This document shows positions 17,606 to 26,019 of a DNA stretch of 64,000 nt, in pieces (within the stretch, counting starts at the first letter, position 1; each line of letters starts with the position of its first letter). This DNA is from Asaia sp003994335 (lineage in GTDB: Bacteria > Pseudomonadota > Alphaproteobacteria > Acetobacterales > Acetobacteraceae): contig NZ_JBBCOR010000013.1 in NCBI RefSeq assembly GCF_037151175.1, positions 1-64,000 on the forward strand, written 5' to 3'. Under the pieces are notes generated by a model. It made no database searches and was not told the origin of the DNA. It saw only the letters and a program-made list of their open reading frames with translations. A program made the translations under genes and the position numbers.

Positions 17606-18901
17606 TCAGCGCAGAATGCCGGTATGACCCACGCTGTAACGACCCGGCTGCGGCCAGACTGTCAGGCCGTGCGGCTCTGCACCGACCGGAATCTTCTTCA
17701 CGTCGCCCGTCTCGGTATCGATGGCATAGGCAACATCATCGAAGCGGCCCGAGAGCCAGAGCAGCTTGCCGTCTGCGCTGACATTGCCCATGTCGGGGCT
17801 CCCACCGCCGGGGATCGGCCAGGTCTTGACCACCTTATCGGTCGCGAAGTCGATGACCGAGACGCTGCCGGGGCTGCGACGTGGGCCATGGATCTTGTGC
17901 GATCCGCGATTGGCCACATACATGAACTTGCCGTCGCGGCTGGGATATTCGCCATGGGTACCCGGGCCGGTCGGGATGAAACCCGTTTCCTTGAAACTGT
18001 CGCCATCGACCACGAACACACCATCGGCATGCATGTCGGCAATGTAGAATTTATGCCCGTCAGGCGCTGTCAGGATATCCTGCGGCATACCGCCCTTGGA
18101 AAGCTTCAGATAGCCGATCAGACTGCGATTGACCGTGTCGATCTTCGCCAGATACCCCCCGAACTCGCAGGTAAAAATGGCGTAGCGCCCGTCGATGGAG
18201 AAATCGGCGTGGTTGATGCCCTTGCATTGCGGTGCCTCGACCGACCCGACAAGCGCCATCGTATGCGGGTCACGGAAATCAAGGCGCTCATGAGCCTCGG
18301 CCACGACGATGGCGTATTTGCCATCGGGGGTGAAATACATGTTGTAGGGATCATCGACCGTGATGGCCTGACCGGGCTTGCCGGTGCGCGGGTCGATGGG
18401 CGTCAGGCTGCCGTCATTGCTGCCCTCGGCATTATTGGTGACCCAGAGCGTGCGCAAATCCCAGCTCGGCACGACATGCTGCGGGCTGCGGCCGACCTTA
18501 AAGGTGTCGACAACCTTGAAGGTCGCCGGATCAATGACCGAAACGCTGTTGCCGCGCAGATTGGGCACATAGACGCGTGCCAGATCGTCCTTGATCGCAG
18601 GCGAGATCTTGCCAGCCACCGTCTCGCTATAGATGTCGTGTGGATCCAGCACGGGCGGCATTCCGGGTATGGTCTGAACCGGGGCATCAGCCACCGCAGG
18701 CGCTGCAGACGCGCCGGGGGCGGCGGAAGGAGCTCCGGATGCAGGCGCATTCGTGACGGGGGCTGCAGGGGCCGTCTCGTTCGGGACGGCAGGACTGGCC
18801 GGAACCGTTTTCGGTGCGGCCTCTTGCGCCCGTGTCGCAGGGGCTGCGCCGAGCGTCAGACCCAACAGCGAAACAACGAACGCATGACGTGAGAACTTCA
18901 T
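17606..18901 (-). CDS. Exported YVTN-type beta-propeller protein
   Basis: This is a 431-residue periplasmic protein. A signal peptide (about 1-23, ending ATRA) is followed by an Ala/Pro-rich linker (about 24-85) and a seven-bladed-type propeller with YVTN-like repeats: ARVYVPNLRGNSVSVIDPAT, DLRTLWVTNNAEGSNDGSL, GKYAIVVAEAHERL, GHKFYIADMHADGVFVVDGD and GKFMYVANRGSHK. Related proteins include YncE and cytochrome d1-domain proteins. No haem-binding CxxCH is present. AAGGAG lies 6 nt before the ATG at 18901. It follows the creatininase-like gene by 25 bp, so the two are probably cotranscribed. Function unknown; a scaffold or quinone-pathway accessory role is possible. Confidence 0.8.
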   Translation of the reverse strand: MKFSRHAFVVSLLGLTLGAAPATRAQEAAPKTVPASPAVPNETAPAAPVTNAPASGAPSAAPGASAAPAVADAPVQTIPGMPPVLDPHDIYSETVAGKISPAIKDDLARVYVPNLRGNSVSVIDPATFKVVDTFKVGRSPQHVVPSWDLRTLWVTNNAEGSNDGSLTPIDPRTGKPGQAITVDDPYNMYFTPDGKYAIVVAEAHERLDFRDPHTMALVGSVEAPQCKGINHADFSIDGRYAIFTCEFGGYLAKIDTVNRSLIGYLKLSKGGMPQDILTAPDGHKFYIADMHADGVFVVDGDSFKETGFIPTGPGTHGEYPSRDGKFMYVANRGSHKIHGPRRSPGSVSVIDFATDKVVKTWPIPGGGSPDMGNVSADGKLLWLSGRFDDVAYAIDTETGDVKKIPVGAEPHGLTVWPQPGRYSVGHTGILR

Positions 18902-18926
18902 AGATGCTCCTTGAAAACGATTCATC

Positions 18927-19754
18927 TCAGCGGGATCTGCCGAGGGCATTGAGTGCTGCCTGAACCTGAATCTCCGTGCCGATACGCCCCAGATCCGCAG
19001 TGGCGGGACGGGGGTCCCCCCCATACACACCCTGGGCCGCGCCTGGCAGGGACGCTGCCCTGAGGGCCTTTTCACGTACCATCCCCGGGTCGATGGCCAG
19101 CATGAGCGCCGTATCACTCAGATCGGCATGTTTGCCCAGATCGGCCCCGAAGCCTTTCTGACGAAGGACCTGAGCATAGGTGGACCCGATACTATCGTAA
19201 TAAGCCGCCAGGTAGAGCGCCTCTCCCTGACCGCGCCATTTATTGTTCAGCTTGGCCACAGCCGCCTTGAGATAGGACAAATATCCGCCGTGATCGGCGA
19301 TAAACACGACACGACGAAAACCCTGTACATGAAAACTCTCTCCCGCGCCTTCGATTACCCCTTCGAACACGGCAGGCGGGATCGAGATGGTGCCGGCGAA
19401 ACGCATATGGGAGCTCCGCGGATCCGTCCCGCCCTCAGGGACATAGGCCATGACCGGCGCTACCAGCGTATGACCGAGCGCCTGAGCGATCCGTTGAGCC
19501 TGCACTTCAGCCCGCACATTGTGCTTGCCGACCGCGATATAAGGGCCGCTCTGCTCGGTCCCGCCGACAGGCACGATGATGGTATCCGTGCCGCTCTGAA
19601 GTTGAGCCTGGATTTCGGTCCAGGTGAGTCGGGAGAATTCGACGCTTGCAGCTCGCGCAGACGGTACAGTGGCCAGAGCCAGCGGAGCAGCCAGAAGCGC
19701 GGCGCAGAAACGCTGGCGCAGGGAGAGAAGGTTCGGCACGCGCGGAATTTCCAC
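18927..19754 (-). CDS. Exported creatininase-family amidohydrolase
   Basis: This is a 275-residue protein with a clear signal peptide (hydrophobic stretch and cleavage near ARA-ASV, residue about 35), followed by a creatininase-fold domain. It has the family opening LTWTEIQAQL and the metal-binding region IIVPVGGTEQSGPYIAVGKHN, a later VFIADHGG motif with conserved Asp and His, and a C-terminal Arg-rich tail. Creatininase homologues include creatinine amidohydrolase, FAPy deformylase ArfB and the peptidase MftE. Most are cytosolic, so export is unusual. The start is a GTG at 19754; another GTG at 19739 behind GGTGGA is also possible. It is the first gene of a pair with the beta-propeller protein. 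Confidence 0.78.
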   Translation of the reverse strand: MEIPRVPNLLSLRQRFCAALLAAPLALATVPSARAASVEFSRLTWTEIQAQLQSGTDTIIVPVGGTEQSGPYIAVGKHNVRAEVQAQRIAQALGHTLVAPVMAYVPEGGTDPRSSHMRFAGTISIPPAVFEGVIEGAGESFHVQGFRRVVFIADHGGYLSYLKAAVAKLNNKWRGQGEALYLAAYYDSIGSTYAQVLRQKGFGADLGKHADLSDTALMLAIDPGMVREKALRAASLPGAAQGVYGGDPRPATADLGRIGTEIQVQAALNALGRSR

Positions 19755-19898
19755 CTTGAAGCAGGGAGTATTCTGTTACAGCCTGTTCTAACACAGCTTC
19801 GCCCCGGTGCCAGTGCCGGGCCCTTGATGTTGCAGAGTTTTGCCAGGGCTGTAGAACCTGCCCCTCTCCTGCCCTCCAGACTACGGAGCCCCTGCCCC

Positions 19899-20411
19899 AT
19901 GGCGCTCGACCCTGTCGGCCTCAACGCCCTTCTGGCCCCCGAACCCATCGACAGCGTTGCGCATGTCATCCAGACCGCGCTGACCCCGGTTTTCATGCTG
20001 TCCGGCGTGGCCTCCCTCCTGACGCTCTTCAATACACGTCTGGCCCGGGTATCCGATCATGTGGAAGAAGTAGCGCATCGCCTGGATGGCCAGACGGATG
20101 ACCCGGAGGAACTCGCGAGACTCGAACGCCATCAGCGCCGACTGAGACGCCGGGTCTTCGCGCTCGATAGCGCCATCATGCTGGGGGGGGTTGGAGGCGC
20201 CTCGACCTGCGGCGCCGCTCTGGCGCTTTTCGTTGGCAGCCTGCACAATAGCCAGACCGTCGCCTGGCTCATCTTTCTGTTTGGAGGCGCCCTGTTCTGC
20301 ACGGTCGGTGCGCTCTCTTCCTTTCTGGTCGACACGTTTCTCGCGTGGCATGGCCTGAAAAGAGACGGTGCCCTTCCCAAGCCGATGGCGCTCATCAAAG
20401 CAACAAGATAA
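19899..20411 (+). CDS. DUF2721 membrane protein
   Basis: This is a 170-residue protein with three probable membrane helices matching the DUF2721 pattern. An N-terminal segment (VIQTALTPVFMLSGVASLLTLFNTRLARVSDH) is followed by a charged coiled-coil-like loop rich in Arg/Glu (about residues 55-90) and two further hydrophobic helices. The function of the family is unknown. The ATG at 19899 has GGAG about 11 nt upstream; an earlier in-frame ATG at 19827 is possible. It is transcribed away from the creatininase gene. Confidence 0.75.
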   Translation: MALDPVGLNALLAPEPIDSVAHVIQTALTPVFMLSGVASLLTLFNTRLARVSDHVEEVAHRLDGQTDDPEELARLERHQRRLRRRVFALDSAIMLGGVGGASTCGAALALFVGSLHNSQTVAWLIFLFGGALFCTVGALSSFLVDTFLAWHGLKRDGALPKPMALIKATR

Positions 20412-20591
20412 CATTCAAGGGTGGGTGAGGCGGAATTTTATATCACCCGGACACCCTCAGTAACCTGTAAATAGAAATCATGTTCGTTCCATGCGTTTAC
20501 TGCATTGCTGGAACGCGTTTTATGAGATTGCCTTTGGGTTGGTTTGAGCGCTCTTACCGCGCCGACACATCAGATAACCAAGGAAATTCTC

Positions 20592-20723
20592 ATGTTTACC
20601 GTCGAAATCGCCAACATTCTCGCCCACCCGTTCAGCGCCCTCAGCGCCCTGTCGATGATCTCCTTCATTCCTGTTATTGGCGCTCTTCTTGTTGCCACGA
20701 TTGCCGCTGACCGCACTGCCTGA
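20592..20723 (+). CDS. Small 43-residue membrane peptide
   Basis: A short reading frame of 43 residues begins with ATG at 20592 behind a good ribosome site (AAGGA, 7-8 nt upstream). It encodes MFTVEIANILAHPFSAL followed by a hydrophobic stretch (about residues 18-39, including SMISFIPVIGALLVATIA) and ends DRTA. One membrane helix is likely. No known family was recognised. The region upstream is lower in GC, as expected for a promoter. A 7 bp inverted repeat (TGATCGC/GCGATCA, 20721-20737) overlaps its stop codon. It stands alone between DUF2721 and the glycosyltransferase gene. Expression is unproven. Confidence 0.55.
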   Translation: MFTVEIANILAHPFSALSALSMISFIPVIGALLVATIAADRTA

Positions 20724-20816
20724 TCGCCTAGCGATCAAACCGATGATTACTTGAAGAAGTTAAGCGAATAAAAATAATATCGCCTTCCCTCTTCAAGCTA
20801 TTCATTCTGTCAGTCT

Positions 20817-22469
20817 CTACTGACGCACAGGGGCAAACAGTCCCAGATCCAGATGATGACCATTGGAATAGTTGAGCCCGTTCACGCGGCCATATTCCGT
20901 CAGACCGAAGCCTCGGGTTTCCATCGCCGCATGCAGAGCTGTTTCATCCTTGCGGTCGACCAGAACCAATGCGCAGGCCGCATTCTTCGTCAGAAATTCC
21001 GAAGCTGGCCCCACTCCCAGAAGCTTTGTGTTCGACCCAGCCAGAAATGCCAGGCTCGGTTCGGAGTAGGAAACGGAAACGAGGGTACTGTTCTCGCAAG
21101 GGCGGTAATCATCGTATAGAGCGGCAGCTCGCGGCGCGAGTTGCAACAGACCCAGATTGGGAATGACCGTCAGGAATATCCCTGCATGGATCACCACGGC
21201 TGCGCTCAGCATCACCCAGGCTGCCCGAAAGCGATCGGCCCTCCACATGAGCCAGAATGTGTAGAGCACCAGCGGCAAGGCCCCGGCGAGCGCAATCAGC
21301 GCGCCATAATCGAGACGATGCTCACTCGTCCAGAGCAGGATCGCCCCCGCCACGACAAAAGCAAGGGAGAGTACGCCCCAGAGAAGCCCATAAAGCCCCA
21401 TCATGCCCTTTGCCCAGAGAGCGTTGGGGCGACGCAGGGGCCAGCGGGTCAAGGTCGCGGCTGTGAGAATGGCAATAGCTGGATAGGTGGGCAGTACATA
21501 GTGCGGCAGCTTCGTCGCGATCGCCTCGAAAACGAGCCAGTGCGGAACGATCCAGCATAACAGAAAGCGGATGGCGGGTTCGCGATGGCGCGCCCAGATG
21601 GCGGGCAGGCCCAGAACCAGAAAGAGCGAACCGGGCCAGAAGGCCAACAGGAAGATCGCAATATGGAAGCCCGGAGGCAGACCATGCGCCTGCTGTCCAT
21701 GACCGATCTTGCCCAGAAAATTCGTCCCGACGGAGCGCGAGAAAAATTCGCCATGGCTCACCACGCCGATGGCGATGCACCAGGGCAGCACCACGGCGAG
21801 GGTCAGCAACCAGCCCCAGCTCGGGCGCAGGCGCCAGAACCAGCGCGCCTGACGCTCGATGATACGAAGCGCGAGGGGGGTGGCGAGACCGGGTATCAGT
21901 ACCACCGGCCCCTTCAGCATGAGCCCGCAACCGAGCGCCACCCAGTAGAGCAGAGCGACTGGAAGCGGCGTCACACGATTGCGCTGTTCGTCCATATAGG
22001 CGCGCAGCAGCGCGGTCTGAACCAGCAGGATATCCAGCAGCAGCACTGTATCGATCGTGGCCATGCGGCCTTCAGCGGTCAGCAGCGTGGAAACCGCCAG
22101 AAAACCCGCCGCCAGAAGACCGGCCACCCCACCGAAAAGGGTTGCGCCGAGATAGGCGGTCAGGGTCACCGCCGAGATGGCGGCGATCAGGCTGGGGATG
22201 CGATAGGGCCAGGCAACATGGCGCGCATGAGGACCGCCTGCGATTCGCTCGGCAGTTGCCTCGAGCCAGTAGATCCCGGCGGGCTGCAGATAACGCGGCT
22301 GATCAAGGAAGCGGACATCGACGTAATTGCCGCTCTCGATCATCTGGGCCGAGGCTTCCATATAACGCGGCTCGTCGCGATCGAGCGGTACGAGGCTCAT
22401 ACGCCCCGGCAGGAAGATCAGCAGGGTCAGCAAAGCCACGCCGAGATAGTGGCGCCAGGTCAGAGTCAT
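20817..22469 (-). CDS. ArnT/GT39-like polyprenyl-phosphate glycosyltransferase
   Basis: This is a 550-residue membrane protein with about 11-13 hydrophobic helices. The first periplasmic loop carries LDRDEPRYMEASAQMIESGNYVDVRFLDQPRY, the acidic catalytic signature of ArnT-type GT39/GT83 transferases, which move a sugar from an undecaprenyl-phosphate carrier to lipid A or other envelope acceptors. A C-terminal soluble domain follows. The ATG at 22469 is selected: GAGG precedes it and it leaves only 8 nt after the GT2 gene; an upstream start at 22526 would overlap that gene. It forms an operon with the GT2 gene, which probably makes its lipid-linked sugar donor. Confidence 0.85.
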   Translation of the reverse strand: MTLTWRHYLGVALLTLLIFLPGRMSLVPLDRDEPRYMEASAQMIESGNYVDVRFLDQPRYLQPAGIYWLEATAERIAGGPHARHVAWPYRIPSLIAAISAVTLTAYLGATLFGGVAGLLAAGFLAVSTLLTAEGRMATIDTVLLLDILLVQTALLRAYMDEQRNRVTPLPVALLYWVALGCGLMLKGPVVLIPGLATPLALRIIERQARWFWRLRPSWGWLLTLAVVLPWCIAIGVVSHGEFFSRSVGTNFLGKIGHGQQAHGLPPGFHIAIFLLAFWPGSLFLVLGLPAIWARHREPAIRFLLCWIVPHWLVFEAIATKLPHYVLPTYPAIAILTAATLTRWPLRRPNALWAKGMMGLYGLLWGVLSLAFVVAGAILLWTSEHRLDYGALIALAGALPLVLYTFWLMWRADRFRAAWVMLSAAVVIHAGIFLTVIPNLGLLQLAPRAAALYDDYRPCENSTLVSVSYSEPSLAFLAGSNTKLLGVGPASEFLTKNAACALVLVDRKDETALHAAMETRGFGLTEYGRVNGLNYSNGHHLDLGLFAPVRQ

Positions 22470-22477
22470 CAGAGCCC

Positions 22478-23203
22478 TCAGCGTTCGGTTACGCGGCCCG
22501 GCAGTCTCGTACGATTGAGCAGCCACATGACACCCAGAAGATCACGGATGCCGACGAGCGCGCGATTGAAATTGGTATATTTGGACTGTCCATGCAGACG
22601 GGCGCGATGACGCGTCTCCACACAGATGAGCTTCGCCCCGTAACAACCCAGCAGGGCGGGAAGAAAGCGGTGCACGCCTTCGAACTGGGGGATACGCAGG
22701 AAGGCTGAGCGCGCGAAAAGCTTCATGGGGGCGCCGGTATCGGGGCAGCCATCCTTGAGCAGACGACGACGCAGGCCATTGGCCAGCTTCGTGGCGATGA
22801 CACGCGACAACCGATCGCTACGCTTGAGGCGCACACCCACCACCAGCGGCTCTCCCTCCTTGCAGGCCTCGGCCCGCTTGAGCATGTCGATGATAACCGC
22901 CGGATCGTCCTGTCCGTCACCGTCGAGCGTGGCAATCCAGTTCCCGTGCGCCGCCTCGATGCCCGTGCGCAGGGCTGCCGACTTTCCCCGACGCCGATCA
23001 TGGCTCAACAGGCGCAGTCCGGGAAGCAGCTCCCCGCGCGCCGCCAGAAGCGCCTCGCAGGTGGCATCCGTGCTGCCATCATCGACAAAAAGGATTTCGA
23101 TATCGGGAGCGTTCTCGAAGACGTTCGCGAGTTCCTCGCAAACCGGACGGATATTTTCCGCCTCGTTGAGAACAGCAATGACGATGGAAAGTCGTACACT
23201 CAT
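22478..23203 (-). CDS. Glycosyltransferase family 2 (DPM1/ArnC-like)
   Basis: This is a 241-residue, soluble-type GT-A glycosyltransferase. It has the opening SIVIAVLNEAENI, the nucleotide-sugar site FVDDGSTDAT, the metal-binding DGDGQDDP and the acceptor region TGAPMKLFARSAF. It lacks the C-terminal membrane helices of ArnC and so resembles dolichol/polyprenol-phosphate mannosyl- or glucosyl-transferases. It would attach a sugar to a polyprenyl phosphate at the cytoplasmic face, feeding the GT39 protein encoded just downstream. It follows the F0 ATP synthase genes on the same strand, separated by a 9 bp hairpin. Confidence 0.88.
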   Translation of the reverse strand: MSVRLSIVIAVLNEAENIRPVCEELANVFENAPDIEILFVDDGSTDATCEALLAARGELLPGLRLLSHDRRRGKSAALRTGIEAAHGNWIATLDGDGQDDPAVIIDMLKRAEACKEGEPLVVGVRLKRSDRLSRVIATKLANGLRRRLLKDGCPDTGAPMKLFARSAFLRIPQFEGVHRFLPALLGCYGAKLICVETRHRARLHGQSKYTNFNRALVGIRDLLGVMWLLNRTRLPGRVTER

Positions 23204-23223
23204 GGCAGAAACCGCCTATGGCT

Positions 23224-23246
23224 TGTCCGGGCATGACGCCCGGACA
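23224..23246 (-). terminator. Hairpin after the F0 operon
   Basis: TGTCCGGGC (23224-23232) and GCCCGGACA (23238-23246) form a 9 bp stem with a 5 nt loop between atpF and the GT2 gene. It lacks a T-run but probably ends or attenuates the F0 transcript. Confidence 0.6.
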
Positions 23247-23252
23247 GATCGG

Positions 23253-23780
23253 TCACGCAGCGCTCTGGCTGCGCGATCCGGCCTCATTCGATGCCTTGAG
23301 CGCCTGGGGCAGGTCGCTGATACCCCGATCAAGCAGGGCTGAGGCCCCGGCCTGCTCAGAGCGCAGATACTGGCCGACCAGAGCGCGTGTCGCCTGGATC
23401 GCGGCATCGGCCGCGACTTCACGCATTTCCCGTATTGCCTGGCGCTCGGAGGCAGCAATACGGTCACGCGCCATCTGCTCGCGGCGTGATGCCACAGCCT
23501 CGGCCTCGCGGCGGGCATGCTCGGCAATGGCAGCGGCTTCCTCACGCGAACGCTCGATCAGGGCACGGGATTCGGCCAGAGCCTGTTCACGCTCGCGCGT
23601 GGCATCCTCAAGCATCTTCTCGGCCTCACGACGCAGGCGGCTCGCCTCGTCGAGGTTGCTGCGTACCTGATTGGCGCGGGCGTCCAGAACGGCCGCGATG
23701 GCCTTCCAGAGCTTGCCGCCGAACAGCACGAAAAAGGCGACGAAGGAAACGGCGACCCAGAAACGTTGATCGTGGAACAT
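23253..23780 (-). CDS. atpF: F0F1 ATP synthase subunit b
   Basis: This is a 175-residue protein with one N-terminal membrane helix (FWVAVSFVAFFVLFGGKLW) and a long charged helix rich in Arg, Glu and Ala with heptad character (about residues 32-150). That is the peripheral-stalk arrangement of subunit b, which connects F0 to the F1 head. It is the last gene of the F0 operon and follows the b' gene by 11 bp. Alphaproteobacteria use one b and one b' instead of a b homodimer, and this pair fits that pattern. Confidence 0.93.
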   Translation of the reverse strand: MFHDQRFWVAVSFVAFFVLFGGKLWKAIAAVLDARANQVRSNLDEASRLRREAEKMLEDATREREQALAESRALIERSREEAAAIAEHARREAEAVASRREQMARDRIAASERQAIREMREVAADAAIQATRALVGQYLRSEQAGASALLDRGISDLPQALKASNEAGSRSQSAA

Positions 23781-23791
23781 CGCGTTATCCC

Positions 23792-24394
23792 TCAGCCTCT
23801 GCTTGCCGCGAGACCGGTGCGGACGGCGTCCTGCACCTGTGCCTCGGAGATTGCATTCTCAATACCTGCAGGGCGCAGCAGCTTCTCGATCAGGCTCTGG
23901 GCCGTCTCGGTCGCCACGCCAGGCAGGCTTGCGAGCGCTTCTGCACGGGCAGAGGCGATGCGCTTCTCGGCTTCGGCAATATCGGCCATGAGCCGATGGT
24001 TCATTTCATGGGTCTGGGCTTCGGCAGCCGAACGGGCTTCCTGAACGACCCGGTCAATATTGGCCTGGGCCTGCGCAGCCGCGTCATGGCGGGCGCGACG
24101 CAGCTCGTCAACGGCGCGATCAGCGTCGTCACGGGCACGGCGGGCAATATCGAGATCGCCCTCGATCCGGTTGCGTCGATGGGTCAGAACCCCTTCGATG
24201 CGTGGCAGGGCCGAGCGGCTCAGAATGACGTAGAAAACCGCGAAAATGACCGCTCCCCAGACCACCTGCCCAATGAGCAGGGGGTTGGAGAAGTCAAGCT
24301 GCGGCATGCCAACGGCCCAGGCCCGTCCCGGCACAGTGCCGAGCGCCAGCGCAATGGCCAGCGGGGCAGCGAGATTTCGAGACGGAAGGCGCAT
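23792..24394 (-). CDS. atpG: F0F1 ATP synthase subunit b'
   Basis: This is a 200-residue second stalk subunit. The N terminus has a signal-like hydrophobic stretch (LAAPLAIALALGTVPGRAWA) before the membrane helix LLIGQVVWGAVIFAVFYVILS, followed by a long Arg/Ala/Glu coiled-coil helix. The two hydrophobic stretches are typical of b' proteins of acetic acid bacteria and related groups. It pairs with subunit b in the peripheral stalk. It sits between atpE and atpF in the operon. Confidence 0.9.
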   Translation of the reverse strand: MRLPSRNLAAPLAIALALGTVPGRAWAVGMPQLDFSNPLLIGQVVWGAVIFAVFYVILSRSALPRIEGVLTHRRNRIEGDLDIARRARDDADRAVDELRRARHDAAAQAQANIDRVVQEARSAAEAQTHEMNHRLMADIAEAEKRIASARAEALASLPGVATETAQSLIEKLLRPAGIENAISEAQVQDAVRTGLAASRG

Positions 24395-24416
24395 GATGGC
24401 TATCCCTGCCTTTCGA

Positions 24417-24641
24417 TCAGACGAAGAGGATCAGGAAGGCGATCAGAAGAGCGAACAGCGCGACGGCTTCCGTCAGCGCGAAGCCGAGCATGCCGAGGCC
24501 GAACACGTGGGGGCGGGCAGCCGGGTTGCGGGCGATCGAGCTCACCAGCGTGGAGAAGATGTTGCCGAGGCCGATGCCGACACCGGCAAGAGCGATAACA
24601 GCAATACCGGCGCCGATTTCGCGAGCAGCAGAGACGTCCAT
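24417..24641 (-). CDS. atpE: F0F1 ATP synthase subunit c
   Basis: This is a 74-residue hairpin of two membrane helices joined by the polar loop ARNPAARP (Arg38-Asn39-Pro40). The proton-carrying acidic residue is Glu58 in GFALTEAVALFAL, and the first helix has the GxGxGxG-type packing motif. It forms the rotor ring. Size and motifs are canonical. It lies between the a and b' genes. Confidence 0.96.
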   Translation of the reverse strand: MDVSAAREIGAGIAVIALAGVGIGLGNIFSTLVSSIARNPAARPHVFGLGMLGFALTEAVALFALLIAFLILFV

Positions 24642-24698
24642 GAGTCAGGTTCCTTGGTTACGACGATACAACAGTTGAGCGTGGATCGGGGCGTGCAC

Positions 24699-25448
24699 TC
24701 AGTGCGCCACAGCCTCACGCAGATAAATGCAGGTGAGGATGGCGAACACATAAGCCTGCAGAACGCCCACCAGCAATTCCAGAGCCGTCAGCGCGACATT
24801 GATGACGACAGGCGTCACGGCCAGCACAGACCCGAAAGCTCCAAGACCAGCCAGCATCAGGGTGAAGCCGGCAAAAACTTCGAGCAGAACGTGACCAGCC
24901 ATCATGTTGGCGAAAAGTCGGATCGACAGGCTGACGGGTCGCGAAAGAAAGGAAAGGATCTCGATCGGGATCAGAAGCGGCGCAAGGAATGCAGGGGCAC
25001 CTTCAGGCATGAAATGCGCGAAGAACTTGATGCCCTGGTATTTCAGCGAGGCCAGAATCGACACCACGAAAACGAGGATGGCCAGAGAAGCCGTGACCGC
25101 AATATGGCTCGTAAAGGTAAAGCAATAAGGGATCAGGCCCAGATAGTTGCCAGCCAGAATGAAGAAGAACAGAGCGAAGACGAACGGGAAGAAGGCTGTG
25201 CCTTCCTTGCCAATGGTCTCGACAGCCATGTTATGGATGAAGTCGTAGCCCAGCTCAGCCGCGGCCTGCATTCGTCCCGGCACGACAGCAGCGGGGCGCA
25301 TGCCAATATACAGGAAGCCGAGAACCAGGACGACAGCCACCAGCATGAAGGCCGGAGACTGGCTGAAGCGCAGCGCCTCGCCGATCTGCCCGAGAACAGG
25401 ATGAAGCTCGAACTGGCCGAGCGCGTCAATCGTTGATCCGGCGGCCAA
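24699..25448 (-). CDS. atpB: F0F1 ATP synthase subunit a
   Basis: This is a 249-residue stator channel protein with about six membrane helices. The essential Arg is in SRPVSLSIRLFANMMAGH and the C-terminal helix ends VFAILTCIYLREA. The start is placed at a TTG (25448) because GGGAGAGG lies immediately upstream and the protein then begins with the family-typical AAGSTIDALGQFELHPVLG. An in-frame ATG at 25499 would add 17 residues and has no ribosome site. It precedes atpE and follows the AtpZ gene. Confidence 0.9.
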   Translation of the reverse strand: MAAGSTIDALGQFELHPVLGQIGEALRFSQSPAFMLVAVVLVLGFLYIGMRPAAVVPGRMQAAAELGYDFIHNMAVETIGKEGTAFFPFVFALFFFILAGNYLGLIPYCFTFTSHIAVTASLAILVFVVSILASLKYQGIKFFAHFMPEGAPAFLAPLLIPIEILSFLSRPVSLSIRLFANMMAGHVLLEVFAGFTLMLAGLGAFGSVLAVTPVVINVALTALELLVGVLQAYVFAILTCIYLREAVAH

Positions 25449-25537
25449 GCTGCCTCTCCCGTTTACGATGCAGATCCCGGGAGGACCCCGGCAATCCATG
25501 AAAACCCAAAAACCGACGCATACCCTGCGCCGGGACG

Positions 25538-25879
25538 TCAGACGTTGGCGTTTTTCACCGCACGCCAGACATTCAGCATTCCTGCCGCACCGCCGACGAG
25601 CGAGAACAGGATCAGAAAGAGAGGCTTGGTCCCGCACAGGCGATCAAGCCCATACCCCAGAACCACACCGACAACCAGTGCCGCGACCATTTCGGTCCCG
25701 ATCCTCATTGCCAGCCCGAATGCCGAGTAATCGGCATTGCCACCATCCTGCGTGGAAACGTTGTCCGACTTGCCGCTTTTGCCGCGCATCCGGGCTTCAG
25801 CCTCTGCAAGCCTCTTGTCGAAGCTCTCAGCACCTTCGCCCGCTTGCGAGGAAACGTTCAGGTCGTCCTGTGCGCCCAC
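25538..25879 (-). CDS. atpZ: AtpZ/AtpI-type F0F1 assembly protein
   Basis: This is a 113-residue protein with a charged N-terminal tail containing KRLAEAEAR and two membrane helices (MRIGTEMVAALVVGVVLGYGLDRLCGTKPLFLILFSLVGGAAGMLNVWRAV). It matches the alphaproteobacterial ATP synthase protein I. The family helps assemble the c-ring or supplies Mg2+ to the synthase. It is the first gene of the F0 operon. The F1 genes are not in the window, as is usual for alphaproteobacteria with split loci. Confidence 0.87.
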   Translation of the reverse strand: MGAQDDLNVSSQAGEGAESFDKRLAEAEARMRGKSGKSDNVSTQDGGNADYSAFGLAMRIGTEMVAALVVGVVLGYGLDRLCGTKPLFLILFSLVGGAAGMLNVWRAVKNANV

Positions 25880-26019
25880 GATTCCATACCTCGCTTTTCT
25901 CCCCTGAGCGGGGAGTCCTTGGTGCGCGTCTGCTACCCATGTCGACGTGTCGTGTCAACGCCTCGTAACAGCTGGACAATGATTTCTTCAGCCCGTTTCG
26001 CCCCGCTGCGCCTTGCGTG

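Noticed and set aside
17624..18892. Plus-strand frame of 422 codons
   Set aside because: It is antisense to the beta-propeller gene, which has a signal peptide and repeats.
21585..22610. Plus-strand frame of 341 codons
   Set aside because: It is antisense to the GT39 gene and the end of the GT2 gene and has low-complexity, charged translation.
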